From contig JAQAZG010000005.1 in assembly GCA_027864655.1 (NCBI GenBank), positions 1-64,000 on the forward strand: a stretch of DNA of 64,000 nucleotides. Direction: 5' to 3'. Both the position numbers and the translations under genes were made by a program. Source of the stretch: Oleispirillum naphthae. GTDB taxonomy: Bacteria; Pseudomonadota; Alphaproteobacteria; Rhodospirillales; Rhodospirillaceae. Shown here in pieces: positions 23,604 to 34,575 of this stretch (positions are counted from its first letter, which is position 1; every line of letters begins with the position of its first letter). The notes under the pieces are model-generated. The model did not search any database, was not told where the DNA came from, and saw only the letters and a program-made list of their open reading frames with translations.

Positions 23604-23633
23604 CTGCTCCCCCCTGGTTCGCGCGTCCCGGTC

Positions 23634-24932
23634 TTACGACGGCTTGGCCGCGTAGAGGGCCAGGCCCTTCAGCAGGTCGAACGCCCGCTGCAACTGGTAG
23701 TCCTCGGCGGCCTTGTCCTGCGGCGAGGCCGGCTTGGCCGGGGTTTCCGGCGCCTGCGGCTTTTCGTCCGCGGCGTCTTCCGGCTTCTTGTCCAGGGCGT
23801 TGCGGTAGTCCGCCTCCTTCATCTGGCGGCGCGGCTCCAGCACCTCGATCTTCGCCGACGGCACCTCGATGTCCGGCTCGATGCCCACCGCCTGGATGGA
23901 GCGCCCCGACGGCGTGTAGTAGCGCGCCGTGGTGAGCTTCATCGCGCCGTGGCCGCGCAGCGGAATGATCGTCTGCACCGAGCCCTTGCCGAAGCTCTTG
24001 GTGCCCATCAGGATCGCCCGCTTCTGGTCCTGCAGCGCGCCCGCGACGATCTCCGACGCCGAGGCCGAGCCGCCGTTGATCAGCACCACCAGCGGCATGC
24101 CGTCGATGAGGTCGCCCTTCGCGGCGTTGTAGCGCTCGGTCTCGCGCGCGTCGCGGGCACGGGTGGAGACGATCTCGCCGTGGTCGAGGAAGTCGTCGGC
24201 CACCGCCACCGCCTGCTCCAGCAGGCCGCCGGGGTTGTTGCGCAGATCGAGCACGAAGCCCTTCAACGCCTTGCCCTTCTCGGCGCGCATCTCCTTGACC
24301 GCCTTCCTCAGGTTGACGTCGGTGCGCTCGTTGAACGAGGTGATGCGCAGATAGCCGATCTCGCCCTCGCTGCGGGCGCGCACCGACTTGATCTTGATCA
24401 CCGCGCGCTTCAGCTTGATGTCGAAGGTTTCCTTCGCGCCGCGCCGCACCGTGATGACGATCTCGGTGCCCACCGGACCGCGCATCTTGTCCACCGCCTC
24501 GGTGAGCGCGAGGCCCAGCACCGGCACATGGTCGATGTGGGTGATCAGGTCGCCCGCCTGCACCCCCGCCTCGGCGGCGGGGGTTTCGTCGATCGGCGAG
24601 ATCACCTTGACCAGACCGGCCTCCATGGTGACCTCGATGCCCAGGCCGCCGAACTCGCCCTTGGTGTCCACCTGCATGTCGGCGTAGCTCTCCTTGTCGA
24701 GATACGCCGAGTGCGGGTCCAGGGACTGCAGCATGCCGCCGATCGCCGCCTCGATCAGCTGCTTGTCGCTGACCTCCTCGACATAGTCGCGCCGCACGCG
24801 TTCGAACACGTCGCCGAACAGGTTGAGATATTCGTACGCGGAGTCGTCGTTGCGTGCAGCAGCGCCCGCGGGTGCCTCGAAGGTCAGCAGCAATGCGCCG
24901 AGCCCGAGGGCGATCATGGAGTTACGCGTCAT
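23634..24932 (-). CDS. ctpA: C-terminal processing protease (S41 family)
   Basis: Periplasmic serine protease of 432 residues with a signal peptide (1-24), a PDZ domain (about 88-170; [10 protein letters not shown]) and the S41 core. The Ser-Lys dyad fits S291 in [10 protein letters not shown] and K316 in [10 protein letters not shown], 25 residues apart as in CtpB. A charged, Pro/Ala-rich tail (about 385-415) precedes the end. The ATG at 24932 overlaps the EnvC-like stop by four bases. This pairing is widespread in alphaproteobacteria, where such proteases act on envelope proteins and peptidoglycan enzymes. Confidence 0.92.
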   Translation of the reverse strand: MTRNSMIALGLGALLLTFEAPAGAAARNDDSAYEYLNLFGDVFERVRRDYVEEVSDKQLIEAAIGGMLQSLDPHSAYLDKESYADMQVDTKGEFGGLGIEVTMEAGLVKVISPIDETPAAEAGVQAGDLITHIDHVPVLGLALTEAVDKMRGPVGTEIVITVRRGAKETFDIKLKRAVIKIKSVRARSEGEIGYLRITSFNERTDVNLRKAVKEMRAEKGKALKGFVLDLRNNPGGLLEQAVAVADDFLDHGEIVSTRARDARETERYNAAKGDLIDGMPLVVLINGGSASASEIVAGALQDQKRAILMGTKSFGKGSVQTIIPLRGHGAMKLTTARYYTPSGRSIQAVGIEPDIEVPSAKIEVLEPRRQMKEADYRNALDKKPEDAADEKPQAPETPAKPASPQDKAAEDYQLQRAFDLLKGLALYAAKPS

Positions 24933-26158
24933 CCTTGTCCCTTGCCTTTGCCGGCGGTGAGCCAGGGGAGTGGGTTGATGGGTTGGCCGTCGTGGCGAAG
25001 TTCCACATAAAGTTCCGGGGAAGCCGCGTCGGCCATCGCGCCGACGGGTTCCCCCGCCAACAGCGATTGTCCGGCGGCGGCGTCGATCCTGTTCATCCCC
25101 GCCAAAAGTATATGATATCCGTCCCCGTATTCGATGATCAAGAGTTGCCCGTAGCCGCGGAACGGTCCGGCGAACAAAACCACGCCGTCGAAGGGGGAAA
25201 TCACCTGCGCGCGCGGCCGCGTGGCGATGGTGAGGCCCTTGGCGTGGACGCCCGCCTGGGTGATCTGGCCGTACTTCTGGGCGACCTCGCCGACGGCGGG
25301 CAGCGGCAGGGTGCCCTGCGCCGCGCCGAAGCCCTTGGGCGGGCGCGCGGGCTCGGCGCGCGGCGGCGGCCGCGCCGCGGTGCGGCCCTGCCTGGCGCGT
25401 TCGAGGGCGCGCTTGCGCGCCTCTTCGCGCTGGCGGGCGCGTTCCGCCTCCAGCTTGGCGATCAGTTCCTTGAGGTCTCCGGCTTCGCGCGCCAGCGCCT
25501 GCATGCGCGTTGCCGCCTCCTCCGAGGCATGGGCGGTCTCTTTCTGCATCGCCGCCTTGTCGGCGAACAGCGTCTTCAACTCGTCGTGGGTGTGCGCGAG
25601 GTCGGAGGTCACCGCGGCGATGCGGTCCTTCTGCCCCTTCATCTGGGCGCGCAGGGCGGAGAGCTTGTCGAGGTCGCCCTTGAGGTCGCGCGCCGAGGCC
25701 TCGATGGTCGGCACCGCGGAGCGCAGCAGAATGGCGGAGCGCACCGTGTCCGCGGGCGGGGTGGGCTGGGCGATCAGCGCCTCGGTGGGCCGCCAGGCGA
25801 GGCGCTGCAACGCCGCGATCACCGTCACCATCTGGTCGCCGCGGCGGTCGATCGCGGTTTGCAGGGCGCGCTGCTGCTTCTGCAGGGCGCGCAGCTTGTC
25901 CTCCAGGCGGGTCAGCTCCGCCTCGTGGCGGCGCACCGTGGCGGCGGCGCGCACCATCTTGCGCTTCACCTCCTGGCTGTCGCGGGAGAGCGCCTCGGCC
26001 TTGCGCTTGAGTTCCTCGTGGCGCTTCTGCTCCTCCTTCAGCGACTTCTCGACGCGGGAGAGATCGGCCTTGGGCGACGCGGGCTCCGCCGCCGCCGCCG
26101 GAAGGGCGGTGCACAGGCAGAACAGAACGGCGAGGAGGCGCGTCGGCCCCATGGGCAA
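24929..26158 (-). CDS. EnvC-like murein hydrolase activator with degenerate LytM domain
   Basis: Secreted coiled-coil protein of 409 residues: signal peptide (1-24, ending AAAA), long coiled coil (about 30-120 and 160-265) and a C-terminal M23/LytM domain (about 290-400). Active LytM enzymes need a His, an Asp and a final HxH; here the first motif reads GVHAKGLTIA with no Asp, and the last is GYHILLAGM with only one His. It is therefore probably not an enzyme but an amidase activator like EnvC, used in septum splitting. Coupled to ctpA and four bases behind gpmI. Confidence 0.85.
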   Translation of the reverse strand: MPMGPTRLLAVLFCLCTALPAAAAEPASPKADLSRVEKSLKEEQKRHEELKRKAEALSRDSQEVKRKMVRAAATVRRHEAELTRLEDKLRALQKQQRALQTAIDRRGDQMVTVIAALQRLAWRPTEALIAQPTPPADTVRSAILLRSAVPTIEASARDLKGDLDKLSALRAQMKGQKDRIAAVTSDLAHTHDELKTLFADKAAMQKETAHASEEAATRMQALAREAGDLKELIAKLEAERARQREEARKRALERARQGRTAARPPPRAEPARPPKGFGAAQGTLPLPAVGEVAQKYGQITQAGVHAKGLTIATRPRAQVISPFDGVVLFAGPFRGYGQLLIIEYGDGYHILLAGMNRIDAAAGQSLLAGEPVGAMADAASPELYVELRHDGQPINPLPWLTAGKGKGQG

Positions 26159-26162
26159 AGCC

Positions 26163-27710
26163 TCAATCCTCGGCGAACAGGCAGCGCCCGGTCATTTCCG
26201 CAGGCTGCGGCAGGCCCATCAGGTTCAGCAGCGTCGGGGCGACGTCGCACAGCGCACCCTCCCGCAGAGCCTTCACCCGCGCGGGCGCATGGCGCAGCAC
26301 CGCGCGCACCGGGCCGGTGGTGTGGGCGGTGTAGGGGCCGCCGGTGACGGGATCGCGCATCTGCTCCGCATTGCCGTGGTCCGCGGTCATCAACAGGGTC
26401 CCGCCCATCTTCGCCACCGCGGCGTCGAGGCGGCCGATGCAGAGGTCCACGGTTTCCGCCGCCTTCACCGCCGCCTCGATGATGCCGGTGTGGCCCACCA
26501 TGTCGCCGTTGGCGAAGTTGATGACGATGAGGTCGAAGACGCCGCTCTCCACCGCCGCCACCAGCTTGTCGGTGACTTCCGGCGCGGACATCTCGGGCTG
26601 GAGGTCGTAGGTCGCCACCTTCGGGCTCGGCACCATGATGCGCTCTTCGCCGGGGAAGACCTTCTCCTCGCCGCCGTTGAGGAAGAAGGTGACGTGGGCG
26701 TACTTCTCGGTCTCGGCGATGCGCAGCTGCTTCAGCCCCGCCTTGGAGACCACCTCGCCGAGGACGTTGACCAGGGTCTGCGGCGGGAAGATCGCGGTCA
26801 TCAGGGCGTCCAGCTCGTCGGAATAGCTGACCATGCCGACGCGCCCGACGAAGCCCACGGTCTTGGCCCGCGCAAAGCCCGCGAATGCCGGGTCGAGCAG
26901 CGCGGTGAGAATCTCCCGTGCGCGGTCGGAGCGGAAGTTGGCCATCAGCACCGCGTCGCCGTCGGCCATGCCCGCATAGGGGCCGACCACCCGCGGCGCG
27001 ACGAATTCGTCGGTCTCGCCCGCCTCGTAGGCCGCCGCCATCGCGGCGTCGGCGGTCGGCGCGCCCTTGCCCGCGGCGGATACCATCGCGTCGTAGGCCT
27101 TCTGCTCGCGGTCCCAGCGCTTGTCGCGGTCCATGGCGAAATAGCGGCCGCTCACCGTGGCCACCGCCACGTTCTCGCAGTCCGCCACCGCCTTTTCGAA
27201 ATCCTTGAGATAGCCGCGCCCGGCAGAGGGCGGCGTGTCGCGCCCGTCCATGAACGCATGCACCCGCACCGGAATCCCCCGTGCGTCGAGAATCCGCGCC
27301 AACGCCGCGATGTGCGCCTGGTGCGCATGCACCCCGCCGGGCGACATCAGGCCCATCAGGTGGCAGGCGCCGCCGCTCTCCGCCAGCGCCGCGATCAGTT
27401 CGTTCAGCGCCGGGGAGGCCTCGACCTCGCCGCCTGCGATCGCCGCGTCGATGCGCGGCAGGTCCTGCATCACCACCCGCCCCGCGCCGAGGTTCATGTG
27501 CCCGACCTCGGAATTGCCCATCTGCCCCTCCGGCAGGCCCACCGCCAGACCCGAAGTCTTGAGCAGCGCGTTCGGGCTCTCGGCGATGAAACGGCGCCAG
27601 TTGGGGATGTTCGCCAACTCGATGGCGTTGTCCGGCCCTGGCGGACGCTCCCCCCAGCCGTCGAGGACGCACAAGACAACGGGCTTCGGAACGGCAGTCT
27701 TCTCAGTCAT
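26163..27710 (-). CDS. gpmI: 2,3-bisphosphoglycerate-independent phosphoglycerate mutase
   Basis: Mn-dependent glycolytic enzyme of 515 residues interconverting 3- and 2-phosphoglycerate. The alkaline-phosphatase-like core shows VVLCVLDGWG, the catalytic serine in GNSEVGH (S67), MDGRDTPP, VLMANFRSDRARE, NFANGDMVGHTG and TADHGNAEQM, which together supply the metal ligands. The ATG at 27710 removes an unlikely 13-residue extension. It is first in the gpmI-envC-like-ctpA row; repeat copy C lies upstream. Confidence 0.95.
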   Translation of the reverse strand: MTEKTAVPKPVVLCVLDGWGERPPGPDNAIELANIPNWRRFIAESPNALLKTSGLAVGLPEGQMGNSEVGHMNLGAGRVVMQDLPRIDAAIAGGEVEASPALNELIAALAESGGACHLMGLMSPGGVHAHQAHIAALARILDARGIPVRVHAFMDGRDTPPSAGRGYLKDFEKAVADCENVAVATVSGRYFAMDRDKRWDREQKAYDAMVSAAGKGAPTADAAMAAAYEAGETDEFVAPRVVGPYAGMADGDAVLMANFRSDRAREILTALLDPAFAGFARAKTVGFVGRVGMVSYSDELDALMTAIFPPQTLVNVLGEVVSKAGLKQLRIAETEKYAHVTFFLNGGEEKVFPGEERIMVPSPKVATYDLQPEMSAPEVTDKLVAAVESGVFDLIVINFANGDMVGHTGIIEAAVKAAETVDLCIGRLDAAVAKMGGTLLMTADHGNAEQMRDPVTGGPYTAHTTGPVRAVLRHAPARVKALREGALCDVAPTLLNLMGLPQPAEMTGRCLFAED

Positions 27711-27810
27711 CGCATTATCCGGGAGGTTGTGGCAAAACCGGGCACTCAATATAGGCGGTTCATGGCCCCCATGCTATGGCGGAGACCACAAGCGCCCTGG
27801 TGCGCATGAA

Positions 27811-28048
27811 GAAAAAACTTCGCGAGGGGACTCGGTCCTCCCAGGGGCAGGTAAAACCAGGCCGGGCTCTGCCCGGACCCGCAAAGGGTCTCGGACCCTT
27901 TGATCCCATAACTTTTTTCGCCGCGGAGCGGCAATCAACCGTCACGCCGCGCGATGGCTCTATGGCGCTGCGCGCAAAAACCAAAATTTATGGGGTCCGG
28001 GGACCGAGTCCCCGGCGGGTCCAGGGGCGGAGCCCCGGCCTGGTTTTC
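27811..28048. repeat. mosaic hairpin repeat, copy C (between rlmH and gpmI)
   Basis: Longest set of hairpins in the family: CGAGGGGACTCGGTCCTC (damaged stem), CCGGGC-TCT-GCCCGG, AAAGGGTC-TCG-GACCCTTT, then CCCATAACTTTTTTCGCCGCGGAGCGG; the block TCAACCGTCACGCCGCG, GATGGC, GCGCTGCGCGCAAAAACC and TTATGGGG; and finally CCGGGGAC-CGA-GTCCCCGG and CCAGGGGC-GGA-GCCCCGG. It ends next to the rlmH stop, so it lies in the rlmH-gpmI spacer. The first 100 bases after gpmI (27711-27810) show no further gene. Confidence 0.82.
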
Positions 28049-28049
28049 C

Positions 28050-28508
28050 TCACGCCCGGTGGTAGGGGTGGCCGTCGAGGATGCACTGGGCGCGGTAGAT
28101 CTGTTCGGCGATGAGGCCGCGCACCAGGAGGTGGGGCCAGGTCATCGTGCCGAGGGCGAGGGTGAGGTCGGCGCGTTGGCGCACGCTTTCGTCGTGGCCG
28201 TCCGCTCCGCCGATGAGGAAGGCGGCGGCGGGCGCGCCCTGGTCGCGCCAGGCGCCGAGGGTGGCGGCGAGGTCGGTGCTGGAAAGCGATTTGCCGCGTT
28301 CGTCCAGCGCGACGATGCGCGCGCCCAGCGGCACCGCGGCGAGGAGTTTTTCCGCCTCGCGGGCTTGGCGTTCGGCGGTGGGCAGCGGGCGGCGCTCCTC
28401 CACTTCGCGCAGGTCTATAGGCGGACGCAGGCGCGCCGCGTAGTGGGCGAACAGCGCCTGTTCCGGTCCTTTGCCGCCGCGCCCGACCGCGGCGATGAGA
28501 AAGCGCAT
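28050..28508 (-). CDS. rlmH: 23S rRNA (pseudouridine1915-N3)-methyltransferase
   Basis: SPOUT-family enzyme of 152 residues that methylates pseudouridine 1915 in helix 69 of 23S rRNA on the assembled 70S ribosome. The AdoMet knot is visible as AFLIGGADGHDESV and LTLALGTMTWPHLLVRGLIAEQIYRA; the C-terminal YHRA is the conserved end. It sits directly behind rsfS, the common rsfS-rlmH pair. Confidence 0.95.
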   Translation of the reverse strand: MRFLIAAVGRGGKGPEQALFAHYAARLRPPIDLREVEERRPLPTAERQAREAEKLLAAVPLGARIVALDERGKSLSSTDLAATLGAWRDQGAPAAAFLIGGADGHDESVRQRADLTLALGTMTWPHLLVRGLIAEQIYRAQCILDGHPYHRA

Positions 28509-28517
28509 GGCGTCGCC

Positions 28518-29006
28518 TCAGGCGTTGAGGCGCGCCGCCGCTTCAGGCCCGCGGGGCGGCGGGAACCCCGCCGTGCCGAAAGGGCGCGCGGTTTCGGTTT
28601 CCTCGGCCGCCGGGATGTGGCCCCACATCTTTTCCAGGTTGTAGAAGGCGCGGACTTCCGGCCGGAAGATGTGGACGATGACCGATCCGGCATCGACGAT
28701 CACCCAGTCGGAATTCGCCTTGCCCTCGGTGGCCGGGCGCAGCCCCGCCTCCTTGAGGCGGCGCAACATGTGGTCGGCGATCGCGCCGACCTGCCGCGAC
28801 GACCGTCCGGAGGCGATCACCATGAAGTCGGCGATGTTGGTTTTTCCCGAGAGATCGATGACCGAGATGTCCTCGGCCTTGTCGTCGTCGAGCGAGCGAC
28901 ACACGACGCGCACCAGATCGGCGGCATCGGCGATGGCGTCCTTACCGCGACTGGGCGGCTCCTGGACGTCGGAGGAGGTTCTCAGAGAAGTTATGGTCGT
29001 CTCCAT
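28518..29006 (-). CDS. rsfS: ribosomal silencing factor RsfS
   Basis: Binds uL14 on the large subunit and blocks joining with the small subunit when nutrients are low. The core (about 30-130) contains NIADFMVIASGRSSRQVGAI and DWVIVDAGSVIVHIF, with EVRAFYNLEKMW at the end. The 162 residues include a C-terminal tail of about 30 residues not needed for the fold. I chose the ATG at 29006; a GTG some 17 codons upstream would also be in frame. Confidence 0.92.
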   Translation of the reverse strand: METTITSLRTSSDVQEPPSRGKDAIADAADLVRVVCRSLDDDKAEDISVIDLSGKTNIADFMVIASGRSSRQVGAIADHMLRRLKEAGLRPATEGKANSDWVIVDAGSVIVHIFRPEVRAFYNLEKMWGHIPAAEETETARPFGTAGFPPPRGPEAAARLNA

Positions 29007-29053
29007 CGGTTGTTCGGCGCATCCCGCAGTTTCTGCTGCGGTTGCGTCAATCT

Positions 29054-29710
29054 TCACTTCTTGCGTTTTTTGAGAAGTTTGTCGAGTCCGGTTTTTTCCC
29101 GGATTGCGGTGGCCGAGGCCGGGTGCCGCCGTCCGGGCAGGAAAGCCCAGACCGGCGGCGCGCTCTCGGCGAGGCGGTGCAGGCGCGGGCCGGTGCGCCG
29201 CTGATGCCGGAAGCGCTGCGCCGCGCGGCTGCTTAAGGCCTGATATGTATAGGGCTCGCGGTCGAACACGGCGACCGGAACGGTGGCGAAGATGCGTTCC
29301 CAGCGGTCCCAGTGGGGCATCTGCATCAGGTTGTCCGCGCCCATCAGCCAGACGAAGCGGATGCATGGGAAGCGCCGCCGCATGGCGCAGAGCGTGTCGG
29401 CGGTGAAGCGGGTGCCGAGGCGGGTTTCGATGTCGGTGACGCGAATCAGCGGGTGGCGCACGATCAGCCGGGCGCGGCGCACCCGTTCCGCCAGGGAGAG
29501 CATCACCCGGCTGTCCTTGAGCGGGTTCTGCGGCGTGACCAGCCACCACACCTCGTCGAGGCCGAGCGCCCTGATCGCCCGCAGGCTGATGAAACGATGG
29601 CCCGGGTGCGCCGGGTTGAACGACCCGCCGAGCAGGCCGACGGCGCGGTGGCGGCGGTCTCCGGCGGGGGGAAGCGGGCGTTTGCGGACGAGGCGCTGGT
29701 GGATCTGCAT
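29054..29710 (-). CDS. nadD: nicotinate-nucleotide adenylyltransferase
   Basis: Makes deamido-NAD from nicotinate mononucleotide and ATP. The 218 residues show the nucleotidyltransferase signature GLLGGSFNPAHPGH (HxGH type), WWLVTPQNPLKD, FVWLMGADNL and the C-terminal SATAIREK. The ATG at 29710 lies nine bases after the proA stop region. Together with rsfS and rlmH it forms the common nadD-rsfS-rlmH row. Confidence 0.93.
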   Translation of the reverse strand: MQIHQRLVRKRPLPPAGDRRHRAVGLLGGSFNPAHPGHRFISLRAIRALGLDEVWWLVTPQNPLKDSRVMLSLAERVRRARLIVRHPLIRVTDIETRLGTRFTADTLCAMRRRFPCIRFVWLMGADNLMQMPHWDRWERIFATVPVAVFDREPYTYQALSSRAAQRFRHQRRTGPRLHRLAESAPPVWAFLPGRRHPASATAIREKTGLDKLLKKRKK

Positions 29711-29718
29711 CTTATGGG

Positions 29719-30984
29719 TCAGACCGGACGCACCTGGCCAGTGCCGCGCACCTTGTATTTGTAGATGGTGAGCTGCTCCAGGCCGACCGGGCCGCGGGCG
29801 TGGAAGCGGCCGGTGGAGATGCCGATTTCCGCGCCCATGCCGAACTCGCCGCCGTCGGCGAACTGGGTGGAGGCGTTGTGCACCACGATGGCGCTGTCCA
29901 CCGCGGCAAGAAACGCCTCCGCCGCCGCCGGGTCGGCGGTGATGATCGCATCCGTATGGTGGGAGCCGTGCGCCGCGATGTGGGCGAGCGCCTCCTCGAG
30001 CCCCGCGACGGTGCGGATGGAGACGATGGCGTCGAGGTATTCGGTGTCCCAGTCCGCCGCGCCCGCGGGCAGCACGCGCGCATCCAGCGCCGCCGCTTCG
30101 GCGTCGCCGCGCACCTCGCAGCCCGCGGAAATCAGCGCGTCGAGCACGCCCGGCAGGTGGGTGGCGAGCGCCGCGCGGTCGATCAGCACGGTCTCGGTGG
30201 CGCCGCAGATGCCGGTGCGCCGCATCTTGGCGTTGAGGGTCACCTCCCGCGCCATCGCCGGGTCGGCGGCGCTGTGGATGTAGGTGTGGCAGAGGCCGTC
30301 CAGGTGCTTGAACAGCGGGATGCGGCTCTCCGCGGTGACGCGCTCGATCAGGCCCTTGCCGCCGCGCGGCACGATGACATCGACGAACTCGGTCATCGTC
30401 AGCAGCATGCCCACGGCGGCGCGGTCGGTGGTGGGGATCGCCTGGATCGCCGCCTCCGGCAGACCGGCGGCTTTGAGCCCCGCGGCGAGCGCCGCGTGGA
30501 TCGCCGAAACGGAGCGGAAGCTCTCCGACCCGCCGCGCAGGATCGCCGCGTTGCCCGCCTTGAGGCAGAGCGCCCCGGCATCGGCGGCGACGTTGGGGCG
30601 GCTTTCGAAGATCACGCCGATGACCCCCAAGGGCACCGCGACGCGCTCGATGGACAGCCCGTTGGGGCGGTCCCACTTCGCCAGGGAGCGGCCCACCGGA
30701 TCGGGCAGCGCAGCCACCGCCTCCAGGCCCGCGGCCATCGCCTCGATGCGCGGCGGGGTGAGGGTGAGGCGGTCGAGCAGCGCGGCGGAAAGGCCCTTGT
30801 TCACGCCGTCGGCCACGTCCGCCGCGTTGGCCGCCGCGATCTCCGCGGCGCGGGCGCGGATCTCCGCGGCGGCGGCGGCGAGCGCGGCGTTCTTCGCCTG
30901 CGTGGGCGCGCCCGCCAGCACTGCGGCTGCGGCGCGGGCTTCGCGCCCGATCGCGTGCATCACGTCGGCGAGGGCGGTGGTCAT
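29719..30984 (-). CDS. proA: gamma-glutamyl phosphate reductase
   Basis: Second step of proline synthesis, reducing gamma-glutamyl phosphate to the semialdehyde with NADPH. The 421-residue aldehyde-dehydrogenase-like protein has [26 protein letters not shown], the catalytic cysteine in [14 protein letters not shown], and the C-terminal [19 protein letters not shown]. It lies 26 bases behind proB on the same strand. Confidence 0.95.
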   Translation of the reverse strand: MTTALADVMHAIGREARAAAAVLAGAPTQAKNAALAAAAAEIRARAAEIAAANAADVADGVNKGLSAALLDRLTLTPPRIEAMAAGLEAVAALPDPVGRSLAKWDRPNGLSIERVAVPLGVIGVIFESRPNVAADAGALCLKAGNAAILRGGSESFRSVSAIHAALAAGLKAAGLPEAAIQAIPTTDRAAVGMLLTMTEFVDVIVPRGGKGLIERVTAESRIPLFKHLDGLCHTYIHSAADPAMAREVTLNAKMRRTGICGATETVLIDRAALATHLPGVLDALISAGCEVRGDAEAAALDARVLPAGAADWDTEYLDAIVSIRTVAGLEEALAHIAAHGSHHTDAIITADPAAAEAFLAAVDSAIVVHNASTQFADGGEFGMGAEIGISTGRFHARGPVGLEQLTIYKYKVRGTGQVRPV

Positions 30985-31010
30985 GGCAGGGACTCCGGCA
31001 GAAGTGGGGG

Positions 31011-32162
31011 TCAGGAGGCGTGCCCGTTGGCGCGGGTCAAAACCAGGTCGTTGCGGTGAATGATTTCGCTGCGTCCACGGTAGCCGAGCAGGGACTCTAT
31101 GTCTTGAGTTTTATGCCCGACGATCAGGCGCGCATCCTTGGCGGCATAGGCGGAGAGGCCGCGCGCCAGCTCGTGGCCCTCGGCATCCTTCACCACCACC
31201 GCGTCGCCGCGGTCGAAGCGCCCCTCCACCGCGGTCACCCCCGCGGGCAGAAGGCTCTTGCCGTGCAGCAGCGCCGCCACCGCGCCCGCATCCACGGTGA
31301 ACGCGCCGCGCGGGTTGAGGGAGCCCGCGATCCAGCGCTTGCGCGCCGCGGGCGGGTCTTCCTCCGGGATGAACCAGGTGGCGCGCGCGCCGTTCAGCAG
31401 CGCGGCGATGGGGTGGGCGCCGCGGCCGCGCGCGATCGCCATGTGGCAGCCCGCGGCCATGCACACCTGCGCGGCGAGAAGCTTGGTCACCATGCCGCCG
31501 GAACCCGCGCCCTTCGGCTTGCCCGCCATGCGTTCGATCTCGCCGTCGATTCCGGTGATCTCGGGAATGTGGCGCGCCGTGGGGTCGCTGGTGGGGTCGG
31601 CGGTGTAGAGCCCGTCGATGTCGAGCGAAAACAGGATGAGCGCGCCCGCCGCGGTCATCTGCGCGATGCGCGCGGCGAGGCGGTCGTTGTCGCCGTAGCG
31701 GATTTCCTGCGTCGCCACGGTGTCGTTCTCGTTGACCACCGGCACCACGCCGAGCTTCAACAGGGTTTCCAGGGTGTTGCTGGCGTTGAGGAAGCGCCGC
31801 CGCGCCTCGGTGTCGGCGATGGTGAGCAGCACCTGCGCCACGGCGATGCCGTGCCGCGCCAGGCTGTCCTGATAGGCGTGGATCAGCTTCGCCTGCCCCG
31901 CCGCCGCCGCCGCCTGCTTCTCCTCCAGGCGCAGGGTCTTGCCCGCCAGGCCCAGGGGGCCGCGCCCCACCGCGATGGCGCCGGAGGTGACCACCACCAC
32001 CTCCTTGCCGCGGGCGCGCAGGTCCGCAATGTCGTCGCTCAGAGAATCGAGCCAGCCCTGGCGGATCTCGCCGCTGGCCTCATCGACCAGGAGGGCGGAG
32101 CCGACCTTGACGACGACGCGCTTCGCCGCCGAAAGAGGATTCCGCTCCGAATGCGCCTGCAT
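31011..32162 (-). CDS. proB: glutamate 5-kinase
   Basis: First step of proline synthesis. The amino-acid kinase domain (about 10-255) shows [38 protein letters not shown] and [14 protein letters not shown]; a PUA domain (about 275-365) follows, so this is the long ProB form (383 residues). The start is uncertain: an ATG at 32162 with GGAG nine bases upstream is given here, and an ATG at 32177 would add five residues. Repeat copy D occupies the leader between obg and this gene. Confidence 0.93.
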   Translation of the reverse strand: MQAHSERNPLSAAKRVVVKVGSALLVDEASGEIRQGWLDSLSDDIADLRARGKEVVVVTSGAIAVGRGPLGLAGKTLRLEEKQAAAAAGQAKLIHAYQDSLARHGIAVAQVLLTIADTEARRRFLNASNTLETLLKLGVVPVVNENDTVATQEIRYGDNDRLAARIAQMTAAGALILFSLDIDGLYTADPTSDPTARHIPEITGIDGEIERMAGKPKGAGSGGMVTKLLAAQVCMAAGCHMAIARGRGAHPIAALLNGARATWFIPEEDPPAARKRWIAGSLNPRGAFTVDAGAVAALLHGKSLLPAGVTAVEGRFDRGDAVVVKDAEGHELARGLSAYAAKDARLIVGHKTQDIESLLGYRGRSEIIHRNDLVLTRANGHAS

Positions 32163-32194
32163 CGCCTCATGCTCCATCGGGGGTCGCCGCCCCG

Positions 32195-32370
32195 GAAAAA
32201 CCGAAACTCTGCGAGGGGATTCGGTCCCCTCGCGCACCCCATGACTTAAAGTTTTTGCGCGAAGCGCCATAAGCCCGGGGCGGTTGCAAACGGCACGTTG
32301 CCTGCCGCTTCGCGGCGAAAAAACTTATGGGGGGCGTGGGGGGACCGAGTCCCCCCGCAAAGTTTTTCCT
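32195..32370. repeat. mosaic hairpin repeat, copy D (between obg and proB)
   Basis: Modules: GCGAGGGGA-TTCG-GTCCCCTCGC hairpin, CCCCAT, TTTTTGCGCGAAGCGCCATAA, a variable stretch, TTGCCTGCCGCTTCGCGGCGAAAA, CTTATGGGG, and a GGGGGGAC-CGA-GTCCCCCC hairpin. Both ends carry the same kind of hairpin, and the outer blocks are inverted relative to each other, so the copy is a large imperfect palindrome. It lies in the transcribed spacer of a minus-strand gene row. Confidence 0.8.
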
Positions 32371-32387
32371 TCCCCCGAAAATACGCC

Positions 32388-33777
<1,390 letters not shown>

Positions 33778-33803
33778 CTCGTATTACTCCTGCTCTCGTC
33801 GGT

Positions 33804-34106
33804 TCAGGCGACGGCGATGTCGGTGATGCGCACGACGCTGATGTACTGGCGGTGGCCGTTCTTGCGCCGGTAGTTCTGGCGGCGCTTCTTCTTGAAGACG
33901 ATGATCTTCTTGTCGCGGGCCTGCTTCATGACCTCGCCGGTGACGGTGGCGCCGGCCACGGTGGGCGCGCCGACCTTGTCGCCGACCATCAGGACCTCGT
34001 CGAAAGTCACAGCGCCGTTTTCTTCGACCGGCAGCTTCTCGACGACGATGACGTCGCCGGCTTCGACCCGGTACTGCTTGCCACCCGTCTTGATGACTGC
34101 AAACAT
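33804..34106 (-). CDS. rplU: 50S ribosomal protein bL21
   Basis: A 100-residue ribosomal protein: [18 protein letters not shown] at the start and the basic signature [19 protein letters not shown] in the C-terminal half. The ATG at 34106 matches the usual start; the open frame continues upstream only by chance. A consensus promoter lies about 70 bases before it. Confidence 0.97.
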   Translation of the reverse strand: MFAVIKTGGKQYRVEAGDVIVVEKLPVEENGAVTFDEVLMVGDKVGAPTVAGATVTGEVMKQARDKKIIVFKKKRRQNYRRKNGHRQYISVVRITDIAVA

Positions 34107-34174
34107 GGTAAACCGCCTTCGTAAAACACCAAAGAAGCGCGGTACCGCGTTCACGGTCCGCGAAAGAGGCGCGT

Positions 34175-34202
34175 ACTATAGCCGCAGGACGGCCCCTGTC
34201 AA
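34175..34202 (-). promoter_or_regulatory. consensus sigma-70 promoter for rplU
   Basis: On the minus strand TTGACA and TATAGT are separated by 16 bases, a near-perfect housekeeping promoter about 70 bases ahead of rplU. The leader between it and rplU could carry ribosomal-protein control, but I see no clear structure. Confidence 0.8.
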
Positions 34203-34243
34203 CGCTTTTCCGCCGCTCGGGAAAGCGGTTCGCGCAACGGCGC

Positions 34244-34270
34244 TTGACGGCGGCAGAAAGCGCCTGTAGA
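34244..34270 (+). promoter_or_regulatory. candidate promoter for tRNA-Ser
   Basis: TTGACG is followed after 15 bases by TGTAGA, or after 17 by the shifted TAGAAA, about 30 bases ahead of the tRNA. It is divergent from the rplU promoter. Confidence 0.5.
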
Positions 34271-34299
34271 AAGCCCATCTTCGCCGACCGCGGCGTTAA

Positions 34300-34389
34300 G
34301 GAGAGGTGCCGGAGCGGTCGAACGGGGCGGTCTCGAAAACCGTTGGGCGCGCAAGCGTCCCGTGGGTTCGAATCCCACCCTCTCCGCCA
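34300..34389 (+). tRNA. tRNA-Ser (CGA anticodon)
   Basis: Full cloverleaf with a 7-bp acceptor (GGAGAGG with CCTCTCC), the anticodon loop CTCGAAA at 34332-34338 (anticodon CGA at 34334-34336, reading UCG), a long variable arm typical of class II tRNAs, a GGTTCGAATCC T arm, discriminator G and encoded CCA (34387-34389). Its 3' end, together with the next bases, is repeated exactly at 36289, marking it as the integration target of the adjacent islet. Confidence 0.96.
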
Positions 34390-34397
34390 TGAAAAAG
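34379..34397 (+). repeat. left 19-base direct repeat (att-like) at the tRNA-Ser 3' end
   Basis: CCTCTCCGCCATGAAAAAG covers the 3' acceptor strand, discriminator, CCA and eight further bases. An identical copy lies at 36289-36307. Repeats of a tRNA 3' end flanking foreign DNA are typical of integrase-made att sites. No integrase gene remains between the copies. Confidence 0.8.
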
Positions 34398-34423
34398 GGG
34401 TTCCCGCAAGGGTGCCCCTTTTT
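34392..34423 (+). terminator. terminator directly after tRNA-Ser
   Basis: AAAAAGGGG pairs with CCCCTTTTT, with an inner CCC-GCAA-GGG stem. The pairing continues outward: the whole 34379-34400 arm is matched by 34415-34436, a perfect 22-bp inverted repeat whose outer 13 bp are an inverted copy of the tRNA tail. Confidence 0.85.
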
Positions 34424-34575
34424 CATGGCGGAGAGGGCCGAGGCTGAGAATCCGCCGGGTTCGGCGGCGGTCCGGTCATCGCGGCTTGCGCGCGCGCGTG
34501 GCGGAGAGTAATTTTCCCAAGGGTTTCCCTCGGGGTCAGAGGTTCGTTTTGCACGCAGCTTCCCTGTCGCGCCCC

